Origin: JAWPNA01 sp045402695
GTDB lineage: Bacteria > Acidobacteriota > Polarisedimenticolia > JACPZX01 > DASXTC01
NCBI GenBank assembly: GCA_045402695.1
Contig: JAWPNA010000232.1
Coordinates: 1 to 16,116 of the forward strand
Reading direction: 5' to 3'
DNA length: 16,116 nt
The translations under genes were made by a program, and so were the position numbers. Below the pieces are notes generated by a model. The model worked only from the letters and a program-made list of their open reading frames with translations. It was not told the DNA's origin and ran no database searches. How positions within the stretch are numbered: the stretch's first letter is position 1; the number at the start of each line of letters is the position of its first letter. Of this stretch, positions 1 through 6,125 are shown in pieces.

Positions 1-1265
1 CCATCGTTGTCATAGTCGAAAAACGCCGTGCCCCAGCCGATGTAGTCCAGCGCGATCTGGCCCAGCCCAAGCATGTCGGCCTTGTCTATGAAGTGCATCG
101 GCTCCTGGCGGGTCGGGGGCATCTTCTCCTTCTGGTTGTCGTACAGTGCGTTTTCCTGGGCGATCCAGTGCGTGATGAAGATGTCGAAGTCGCCGTCGTT
201 GTCCCAGTCGCCCACGCCTAGGCCCATCGCCCCGCGATAGTCGGCCACCCAGGCCGAATGGCTCACGTCGGTGAATGTGCCGTCGCCATTGTTGTGGTAC
301 ATCGCGTTGTCCGAGATGTCGTTGGCGACGTACAGGTCGGGCCAGCCGTCACCATCGAAGTCGCACCAGGACGCCGACAGCGATCGCCCCGAGGTGTTGT
401 CCACTCCGGCCTGCTTCGCCACTTCGCGGAAGACGCCCCCGTCGTTGCGGAACAGGAGGTTGCGCTCGGGGGCATACGACGACGGGTTCAGGGTGTAGGG
501 GAGCAGCGCGCCGTACTGGAAGGACGACTTGCTCCGGGCGTCGTCGTCCTGAACGTAGCGGACGTAGCCACAGACGTGGAGATCGAGATCGCCGTCACGG
601 TCGTAATCGGCCCACGAGGCCCCGGTCCAGAATCCCTCCTCGGATCCGATGCGCGCGGTCGCCGACACGTCGGTGAAGGTGCCGTCGCCGTTGTTGCGGT
701 ACAGCAGGTTGGTCCCGAAACGGGTCACGACAAGATCGAGGTCGGCGTCACCGTCGTAGTCTCCCCACGCCGCGCCCATGCCCAGGCCCAATGCCCCGAC
801 CCGCGCCTCCCCGGTCACGTCGGTGAAGGTGCCGTCGCCGTCGTTGCGGTAGAGTGCCGAGGGGGCCGGATCGGCGGCGCGCGGCGCGCCGCTCGGACTC
901 AGGGGGCCCGACTCGTTCACCAGGTACAGGTCAGGGTCGCCGTCGCCGTCGTAATCGCCCCAGGCGGCGCCGGACCCCATGTCCTCCGGGAGCTGGGTGG
1001 TCCGCCGGCCGGGGAAGTGGCGGAAGTGGATCCCTGCCGGTTCGGCGGCATCGGTGAACGTGACGCGCGGGGCTCCCACGGGCAGGGCGCGGGACAACGT
1101 GCTCGTGATCTCGCCCCCCGTGGCCGCCTCCAGCCCTGGGGTGTACGGCTTGGCGGAGGGGCGCAGAAACAGCAGGGCCGCCGCGATCGCGGCGAACCCC
1201 GCCCCACCCAGGCCGAGGTAGAGCCGGGCGCGTCGCGCGTGCCGTGCGCCAGGGGGCTGCGTCAT
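1..1265 (-). CDS. CRTAC1-family FG-GAP/VCBS repeat protein, partial (C-terminus outside window)
   Basis: This is a partial gene of 421 codons with no stop before the window edge. Residues 12-35 form a basic-then-hydrophobic stretch (RRARLYLGLGGAGFAAIAAA and on) that looks like a signal anchor or uncleaved signal peptide, so the protein should be exported or membrane-tethered. It then carries at least six FG-GAP/VCBS-type repeats. Each has a DxDxDG-like calcium loop: WGDYDGDGDPDLYL near 102, WGDYDGDADLDL near 167, WADYDRDGDLDL near 218, WCDFDGDGWPDLYV near 300, VGDWDNDGDFDIFI near 351 and FFDYDNDG near 415. Linkers of the type LYRNDGDGTFTDV precede or follow most of them. The fold expected for such repeats is a beta propeller; family members often end in an ASPIC/UnbV domain, which would lie beyond the edge. 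The ATG overlaps the TGA of the multihaem cytochrome gene (ATGA), so the two are probably translationally coupled. The biochemical role is not known. Confidence 0.88.
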   Translation of the reverse strand, partial: MTQPPGARHARRARLYLGLGGAGFAAIAAALLFLRPSAKPYTPGLEAATGGEITSTLSRALPVGAPRVTFTDAAEPAGIHFRHFPGRRTTQLPEDMGSGAAWGDYDGDGDPDLYLVNESGPLSPSGAPRAADPAPSALYRNDGDGTFTDVTGEARVGALGLGMGAAWGDYDGDADLDLVVTRFGTNLLYRNNGDGTFTDVSATARIGSEEGFWTGASWADYDRDGDLDLHVCGYVRYVQDDDARSKSSFQYGALLPYTLNPSSYAPERNLLFRNDGGVFREVAKQAGVDNTSGRSLSASWCDFDGDGWPDLYVANDISDNAMYHNNGDGTFTDVSHSAWVADYRGAMGLGVGDWDNDGDFDIFITHWIAQENALYDNQKEKMPPTRQEPMHFIDKADMLGLGQIALDYIGWGTAFFDYDND

Positions 1266-3409
1266 TGGCCGGATTCGGGCGCGAGGCGGGCCAGTTCCGG
1301 GCCTCCGATCCTGATCTCCTTCTCCGCGCGCGCCATCTCCGTGATCGGTGTGGTGAGTCCCGCCTTCTCGCCGAACATGAAGTTCAGGAGGTACTGGTCG
1401 ATCTTCCGGTACAGCAGGCGCGCGGTGACCTTGAGAGGCCCGCCTCCGGCGGGCGCCCGGAAGGTGAACTCCTTGGCGCCCTCGGTGGGCTGCTCCGGTC
1501 TTTCCGCGTTGCCGGGACAGCGGAACGAGTACTGGGCGGTGTCCGAGAATCCTGGGAAGAGCGAGCGGCGATAGCGCACGCCGACCATCTCCCAGAGATT
1601 GTGGCGGTCGATCAGGTTGCCGTACTGGTCCACCGGCTCGGCCTTGAACATGAAGGAGCCGGGCTGGATGAAATGCCGGTCATCCACTTTGCCCGACGCG
1701 AAGACCACGTTGCCCTGAGCGTCGGAGACGTTGATCTGGACCCACGACTGGATGATGTCGAGCGGGCCGGTGGGGAAGTCATGGCCGACCTTGTTGGAGG
1801 TGACCACGGCCTTGACGTTGATGTCGTATCCAGGGCTGGCCGTCTCGGGAGTGAGCAGCTCCACGGCGACCGCCGGCCCGCGAGCCCACTTCTCGGCGAT
1901 CTCGGGGATTTCATACTCGCCTCGCAGCCATTTCTCCGTAAGACGAATCTGCTCTTCGGCCCCCGGGAGCTTCAGCAGGGCCGGCATCACCTGGTTGGCC
2001 CCGATGAAGCGATGGCTGCGATGCTTGCCGTCCGTCGAGGTTCGGTTGTAGTCCAGCGTGTCGCCCGCGGCGGGATCGGTGGAAGCCATGAGCGGCATGT
2101 GGCACTCGCGGCACTCGATGGTCTTTTTGGGGTCGCCGGGATGGTTCCAGCGGCTCTTGCGCCAGTTGTCATACTGGTTCTGGAGCTGCACCCAGCCGAC
2201 CTTGTTGACCTCCTGGTCGATGAACTGCTTGTGACAGGCCGCGCAGTACTCTGGAGTCTTGAAGACGCGCTTGCTGAGCTCCTCCACGTGGCGGCGAGGA
2301 TACGACCGGATGAGGAAGTCCCGCATCAGGCGCGAGCCGGTTCCTCCCGCCGGCACGTTCAGCTCGAACAGGTAGCGAGCCGGCTGCGCGGCGATGTAGT
2401 TCGCGTTGCCCTCCACGTCGGTCTTGCGGATCGAGTGGCACGCGAGACAGGCGACCCCCTCGGCGTAGCCTGCCAGACCGGTGAGGTTCTCCGTGAAGAT
2501 GTTCTTGGTGCCGGAGAACAGGGAGATCGGGTCGTGGCAGCCGCCGCAGTAGCGCGTGGACTCCGGACCGTTCTGCTTCGCCATCTCCGTCTGGATCCTC
2601 TGGAAGCCGACATCCATCGCGGCCCAGCGGTGGGCGCTCACGCTCCACTCCGCCACGATCTGCTCATGGCAGCCCGAGGTCCCGCACGACTCGGAGCCAG
2701 CAAGCGAGCGCGAGTCGTAGGCGCCGCCCGTGGTCGTGCGCGCCAGACTGGGCGTGAAGGGACGGTCTTTTCCGTACTTGAAGGAGTAGTCGGCTGGAAA
2801 CTCGTTGTTCAGCCGGTCGCCCGGGTAGATGGCCCACAACCCCGCCACGACGAGGCAGAAGCCGGCGAACCCCGCCGCCGTGACGAGCATCGTGCGTCGC
2901 TGCGCGGCCAGCAGCCCGGCCGTCTCCTCCTTGAAGCTGAAGGCGCGGTCGCGCACCAGGATCGCGACAACGTGCGGGACGGCGAAGGCCATCAGCGCGA
3001 AGGTCGAGATGATGTGCGCCAGGTCCCAGCCGTAGCCGATGCGGCGCCCGAAGAGCGCCTGCGCTGTCAGGACAAGTCCCGTGACCGAGGCCAGGAGCGT
3101 CGCTGCCGAGGAGAGGTACCCCATGGCCTTGATGGCGGTCATGGGGCGGCTCCAGTAGACGCCCAGATGCCGGACCTGGTAGACGAAGGCTGGCACGAGC
3201 ACGATCAGCCCGACGGCCGTGTGGGCGACGACCGTCCACTGGTTGGGGACGGAGAACGGCATCAACCAGATCGCAAGGCCGCTGACCGTCTCGAAGGCGA
3301 GATAGGCGAGAGTGAAGGCGGCCAGATGCCGGCGCCATTCCGACTGTCGCGCGGCAAGGCCCGAGGTTGGCGTGGACCTTGGTTCCTTGGAGTCCTCCGA
3401 GCTGGCCAT
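1262..3409 (-). CDS. Membrane-anchored multihaem cytochrome c with N-terminal cytochrome b-like domain
   Basis: The product is 715 aa. About five hydrophobic segments (roughly 28-52, 60-79, 98-120, 130-152 and 173-195) include histidines near 28, 63, 81, 132 and 146, as in di-haem cytochrome b modules of the formate dehydrogenase gamma/b561 kind. A periplasmic part follows with four canonical haem c sites: CGGCH (288-292), CLACH (321-325), CAACH (389-393) and CRECH (433-437). A fifth, odd site CGTSGCH (242-248) has four residues between the cysteines. The C-terminal 240 residues look beta-rich and contain GHDFPTG, a motif seen in other multihaem cytochromes. It probably moves electrons between the quinone pool and a periplasmic partner; donor and acceptor cannot be read from the sequence. 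The ATG at 3409 is chosen over an in-frame ATG at 3454 because GAGGGGAT lies 6 nt before it. It shares an ATGA overlap with the CRTAC1-type gene. Confidence 0.87.
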   Translation of the reverse strand: MASSEDSKEPRSTPTSGLAARQSEWRRHLAAFTLAYLAFETVSGLAIWLMPFSVPNQWTVVAHTAVGLIVLVPAFVYQVRHLGVYWSRPMTAIKAMGYLSSAATLLASVTGLVLTAQALFGRRIGYGWDLAHIISTFALMAFAVPHVVAILVRDRAFSFKEETAGLLAAQRRTMLVTAAGFAGFCLVVAGLWAIYPGDRLNNEFPADYSFKYGKDRPFTPSLARTTTGGAYDSRSLAGSESCGTSGCHEQIVAEWSVSAHRWAAMDVGFQRIQTEMAKQNGPESTRYCGGCHDPISLFSGTKNIFTENLTGLAGYAEGVACLACHSIRKTDVEGNANYIAAQPARYLFELNVPAGGTGSRLMRDFLIRSYPRRHVEELSKRVFKTPEYCAACHKQFIDQEVNKVGWVQLQNQYDNWRKSRWNHPGDPKKTIECRECHMPLMASTDPAAGDTLDYNRTSTDGKHRSHRFIGANQVMPALLKLPGAEEQIRLTEKWLRGEYEIPEIAEKWARGPAVAVELLTPETASPGYDINVKAVVTSNKVGHDFPTGPLDIIQSWVQINVSDAQGNVVFASGKVDDRHFIQPGSFMFKAEPVDQYGNLIDRHNLWEMVGVRYRRSLFPGFSDTAQYSFRCPGNAERPEQPTEGAKEFTFRAPAGGGPLKVTARLLYRKIDQYLLNFMFGEKAGLTTPITEMARAEKEIRIGGPELARLAPESGQ

Positions 3410-3504
3410 ACAGATCCCCTCGATTCTGCTGGAAAGGGCTGCGGGCGGGGGCACCAGTCTCGGATGCGCTCACCGGCCCGGGAAGCCGCTGAACGTGCTC
3501 GCAA

Positions 3505-3533
3505 AGTATCCGGACAATCGGAGGATCGGACAA
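3505..3533 (-). promoter_or_regulatory. Candidate sigma-70-type promoter for the cytochrome/CRTAC1 operon
   Basis: Reading the minus strand, TTGTCC (3533-3528) and GATACT (3510-3505) are 17 bp apart. Each matches four of six bases of the housekeeping -35 and -10 consensus. Transcription would start near 3498, giving a leader of about 90 nt before the cytochrome ATG. The -35 box directly abuts the phased half-site array, which suits an activated promoter. This is a motif call only. Confidence 0.4.
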
Positions 3534-3571
3534 TCACCTGTTCTGGTGATTTTCATCACCAGAAATGGTGA
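3534..3571. promoter_or_regulatory. Phased operator array: four GGTGA/TCACC half-sites at 11-bp pitch
   Basis: On the plus strand the half-sites are TCACC 3534-3538, GGTGA 3545-3549, TCACC 3556-3560 and GGTGA 3567-3571. Starts are exactly 11 bp apart with 6-bp spacers. The central pair extends to a perfect 10-bp inverted repeat: TTCTGGTGAT at 3541-3550 and ATCACCAGAA at 3555-3564. The GTGA-N6-TCAC layout is typical of CRP/FNR-superfamily operators, but the adjacent PAS-LuxR regulator is an equally reasonable candidate binder. The array lies just upstream of a candidate promoter of the cytochrome gene, with palindrome centres at about -43, -54 and -65 from the inferred start, where activators usually bind. 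Confidence 0.65.
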
Positions 3572-3575
3572 GGCA

Positions 3576-3589
3576 TGGCGGTTTCGCCA
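3576..3589. repeat. Short inverted repeat TGGCG/CGCCA
   Basis: The arms are TGGCG (3576-3580) and CGCCA (3585-3589), separated by GTTT. It lies 27 bases past the stop of the PAS-LuxR gene on the minus strand and has no following T run. It may be a weak transcript-end hairpin or part of the adjoining regulatory region. The meaning is uncertain. Confidence 0.25.
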
Positions 3590-3615
3590 CCGCGCGAGGG
3601 GGTGAATCGCGCAAA

Positions 3616-4266
3616 TCAACCTTCGGGAGGTCTGATTCCGTGCGCGCGCGCGTACGCCGCGGCCTGCGAGCGGTTTGAAACGCGCAGCTTGGCGTACAGG
3701 TGCTTGAGGTGGGAGGCCACCGTGTTGCCGCTGACGTGCAGCCGCTGGGCGATCCCGGCGTTGGAGAAGCCGGCCGCCACCAATCTGAGGATCTGCACCT
3801 CCCGGCGGGTGAGGCCCGAGAGGTCGTCGTCCATCTCAGCGCCGCCCGTCATCTCCACGAGGCGGCGGGCGACCGACGCCGACAGCTCGACGTGGATCTT
3901 CTTCTCGTGGGTCACGTCGCGAAGCAGCAGCGCCTTGCCGATGGTCTCATTCGAGGCCGAGAGGCACAAGGAAACCGTGGCACGGACCGAGACGCCGCCG
4001 TAGAAGGTCAGATCGGAGGTGGCGGGGACGTCGTCGGTGGACGCGGAAGCCCAGAAGGAGGCGAGGCCCGGATGCCGCAGCGCGTCCGTCAGGTTGGTGC
4101 CGATCACGTGGCGCGAGCCCAGCTCGAGCAGCTCCTGCGCTCGCCGGTTGAGCTGGAAGATGCGGCCCTCGCCATCCACCAGCACGAGCCCGTCGGCGAG
4201 ACCCTGGATCGCCCCGAACAGGAGGCACTCCCCGCATCGGCTTTCGAGCTGGACCGGTCTGGTCAT
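3616..4266 (-). CDS. PAS domain-LuxR-type DNA-binding transcriptional regulator
   Basis: The product is 216 aa, soluble, with no receiver domain. Residues about 18-125 look like a PAS sensory domain (GLADGLVLVDGEGRIFQLNR, later LLLRDVTHEKKI). Residues about 148-212 are a LuxR/FixJ-type helix-turn-helix (LTRREVQILRLVAAGFSNAG, then IAQRLHVSGNTVASHLKHLY). A CxxC pair, CGEC, sits at residues 11-14 just before the PAS domain and could be redox- or metal-sensitive; this is unproven. The gene lies upstream of and in the same direction as the multihaem cytochrome, so control of that operon is the natural guess. The start ATG at 4266 has only a weak GGTGA ribosome site 7 nt upstream. Its ligand or signal cannot be inferred. 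Confidence 0.83.
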   Translation of the reverse strand: MTRPVQLESRCGECLLFGAIQGLADGLVLVDGEGRIFQLNRRAQELLELGSRHVIGTNLTDALRHPGLASFWASASTDDVPATSDLTFYGGVSVRATVSLCLSASNETIGKALLLRDVTHEKKIHVELSASVARRLVEMTGGAEMDDDLSGLTRREVQILRLVAAGFSNAGIAQRLHVSGNTVASHLKHLYAKLRVSNRSQAAAYARAHGIRPPEG

Positions 4267-4296
4267 TGGTGGTCACCGTACCATGACATCGCGCTC

Positions 4297-4311
4297 CGAT
4301 CCAATGGATCG
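4297..4311. repeat. Perfect 6-bp inverted repeat in the divergent LuxR/CMD intergenic region
   Basis: CGATCC (4297-4302) and GGATCG (4306-4311) flank AAT. The palindrome lies in the 82-bp gap between the divergent PAS-LuxR gene and the carboxymuconolactone decarboxylase-family gene. It could be an operator for either, but a short palindrome in GC-rich DNA may also be chance. Confidence 0.3.
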
Positions 4312-4348
4312 ATGCTGTGCTACGCTGGCCGCCTGGAGGATGACGACG

Positions 4349-4672
4349 ATGAGACCGAAGCCGAAGCCACCCGAAGCCTACCGGGAGTTCATCTCTCGGT
4401 ATCCCAAGCTGGCCGGAGCCTGGGAGCGCCTGGCTGAGGCCGGCGCGGAGGGCCCTCTCGACGAGAAGACGGCGCGTCTCATCAAGCTGGGCATCGCCGT
4501 CGGCGCGTTCAGAGAGGGCGCCGTGCATTCCAGCGTGCGCAAGGCGAGGGCGCTTGGCATCCCCAGAGCGGAGGTCGAGCAGGTCGTGGCGCTCGCCGCC
4601 GGGACGCTTGGCCTTCCGGCCACTGTGGCGGTTTACTGCTGGGTCAGGGATGTCTTAAGCAAACGCCGGTAG
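4349..4672 (+). CDS. Carboxymuconolactone decarboxylase-family protein (AhpD-like fold, no CxxC)
   Basis: The product is 107 aa, the length of a single carboxymuconolactone decarboxylase (CMD) domain. The core reads KLGIAVGAFREGAVHSSVRK, then ARALGIPRAEVEQVVALAAG, matching the family pattern of a glutamate, a histidine and the A-x-x-x-G-x-x-x-x-E-x-x-E helix pair. The catalytic CxxC of AhpD peroxidase partners is absent: the positions around the conserved histidine hold no cysteine. A peroxidase-reductase role is therefore unlikely. A decarboxylase-like or binding role is possible but unassigned. ATG 4349 is preferred over ATG 4340 because GGAGG (4335-4339) lies 9 nt before it. It is divergent from the PAS-LuxR gene and convergent with the NtrC-type gene, with 11 bp between the two stops. 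Confidence 0.8.
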   Translation: MRPKPKPPEAYREFISRYPKLAGAWERLAEAGAEGPLDEKTARLIKLGIAVGAFREGAVHSSVRKARALGIPRAEVEQVVALAAGTLGLPATVAVYCWVRDVLSKRR

Positions 4673-4680
4673 GCTGACCC
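4641..4680. terminator. Weak inverted repeat at the convergent gene ends
   Basis: GGGTCAG (4641-4647) and CTGACCC (4674-4680) are a perfect 7-bp pair with a 26-base loop spanning the end of the CMD-family gene. No T run follows on either strand. It may act as a bidirectional transcription end between the convergent genes, but the long loop makes this a low-confidence call. Confidence 0.22.
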
Positions 4681-4683
4681 GGC

Positions 4684-6099
4684 TCAGGAGTGCGCCCGCT
4701 GTTTCTTGTGCGCCGGGCGTGCGAACTCCATCGTCGAGCTGGCCGCACGGTACTGTTTGACCTTGTACTGGATCGTGCGGGGGCTGATTCCCAATATCGC
4801 CGCCGCGCGACTGGTCGAGCCGCCCACCGCCTCAAGCGTAAGGAGGATCGCCTCTCTCTCGATCTCTTCCAGGGGCGCGCCCGGCACCGCGGGCCCATGC
4901 TCTGATCGCTGAGACTCTCGCGCTCCTGGCAGCGAGGGGAACAAGTCCAGGCCAAGCCGGCTGCCGCGGGCGAGCACGACGGCACGCTCGATCGCGTGCT
5001 CCAGCTCGCGCACGTTGCCCGGCCATGGGCAGGCCATCAAGGCGGCGAGCGTCTCGTTGGTGACGTCCTTGATCTCCTTGTCGTTGTCGGCCGCGAACTT
5101 GCGGATGAAGTAGTCCACCAGCAGCGGGATGTCGTGCGCGCGCTCGCGAAGCGGGGGCAGCGGGATCTCGATCACCTGCAGCCGGTAGTACAGATCGTCG
5201 CGGAACGTGCCCTGTTTCACGAGGGCAGCCAGGTCCTGGTGCGTCGCCGCGATGACCCTCACGTCCACGGTGAGGGTCTGGTTGCCCCCGACCCTCTCGA
5301 ACTGTCTCTCCTGCAGAAACCGAAGCAGCTTCACCTGCATCCCGGGCGTGATGTCGCCGATCTCGTCGAGGAATATCGTGCCGCCCGCCGCGATCTCGAA
5401 CCGGCCGGACCGGCGCGCGACCGCTCCCGTGAATGCTCCGCGCTCGTGCCCGAACAGCTCGCTCTCCAGGAGCGTCTCGGGCAGCGCGGCGCACGAGACC
5501 TTCACGAAGGGAGCCTCGCGCCGGGGGCTGCGTTGATGAAGTGCCTGGGCGATCAACTCCTTGCCCGTGCCGCTCTCTCCGGTGATCAGGACGGAGGCCT
5601 GACTGGGCGCCACCTGCTCGATGAGCCGGAAGATCTCCAGCATCCGGGGACTGCGCCCGATGATCTTCTCGAAGCGGTAGGTGTCGTCGAGACGCTCGCG
5701 CAGCAGCCGTGTCTCGGCCAGGAGCCGCTTTTTCTTGAGGCATCGGTCCAGGAGGCACTCCAGCTCCTCGACGTCGATCGGTTTTGTGAGGTAGTCCTCC
5801 GCTCCTTCGCGCAGGGCCTGCACGGCGCTGCGAATCGTCCCGTGCGCCGTCATGATGACCACCGTGAGGTCAGGGCAGCTCTGCCGGACGCGCGTCAGCA
5901 GCTCGTGGCCGTCCATCCCCGGCATCCTCAGATCGGTCAGCAGGATGTCGGGTGATTGCTCCGCGATGGCGCGCAGGGCCTCCTCTCCGTTGGCAGCGAG
6001 CGCCACCTCGAATCCGTCCTCGGTCAGGATCTGCCCCAGGCTGCGTCGGGCCGCCTCCTCGTCATCCGCTATCAGGATCCGTCCTCGTATCTCGCTCAT
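4684..6099 (-). CDS. NtrC-type sigma-54-dependent response regulator
   Basis: The product is 471 aa with the classic three-part layout. The receiver (1-120) has the acidic pair D12-D13, phospho-acceptor D55 in LLTDLRMPGMDG, T83 and K105. The AAA+ sigma-54 activation domain (about 145-380) has Walker A GESGTGKE (173-180), the sigma-54 contact loop GAFTGA (220-225) and Walker B TIFLDEIGD (240-248). The C-terminal Fis-type helix-turn-helix reads TSRAAAILGISPRTIQYKVK. All catalytic and sigma-54-contact residues are present, so it should be functional. The start ATG 6099 has GGGAG close upstream; an in-frame ATG at 6108 is the alternative. It follows the histidine kinase after a 26-bp gap. Likely targets are the two divergent sigma-54 candidates at 9398-9413 and 9635-9650, one of which would make the operon self-activating. 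Confidence 0.95.
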   Translation of the reverse strand: MSEIRGRILIADDEEAARRSLGQILTEDGFEVALAANGEEALRAIAEQSPDILLTDLRMPGMDGHELLTRVRQSCPDLTVVIMTAHGTIRSAVQALREGAEDYLTKPIDVEELECLLDRCLKKKRLLAETRLLRERLDDTYRFEKIIGRSPRMLEIFRLIEQVAPSQASVLITGESGTGKELIAQALHQRSPRREAPFVKVSCAALPETLLESELFGHERGAFTGAVARRSGRFEIAAGGTIFLDEIGDITPGMQVKLLRFLQERQFERVGGNQTLTVDVRVIAATHQDLAALVKQGTFRDDLYYRLQVIEIPLPPLRERAHDIPLLVDYFIRKFAADNDKEIKDVTNETLAALMACPWPGNVRELEHAIERAVVLARGSRLGLDLFPSLPGARESQRSEHGPAVPGAPLEEIEREAILLTLEAVGGSTSRAAAILGISPRTIQYKVKQYRAASSTMEFARPAHKKQRAHS

Positions 6100-6125
6100 C
6101 GCTCCCATCCCATGCGCCCCGCGGG

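Noticed and set aside
3410..3454. Upstream ATG for the multihaem cytochrome
   Set aside because: The extra 15 residues lack a ribosome site, whereas ATG 3409 has GAGGGGAT at good spacing.
1244..3571. A 775-codon open frame on the plus strand opposite the cytochrome gene
   Set aside because: It is antisense to a clear multihaem cytochrome, has no recognisable domain and no ribosome site, and long antisense frames are expected at this GC content.
4307..4325. Sigma-54-like GG/GC pair before the CMD-family gene
   Set aside because: The spacing is off by one base, which abolishes the motif, and the surrounding bases do not match.
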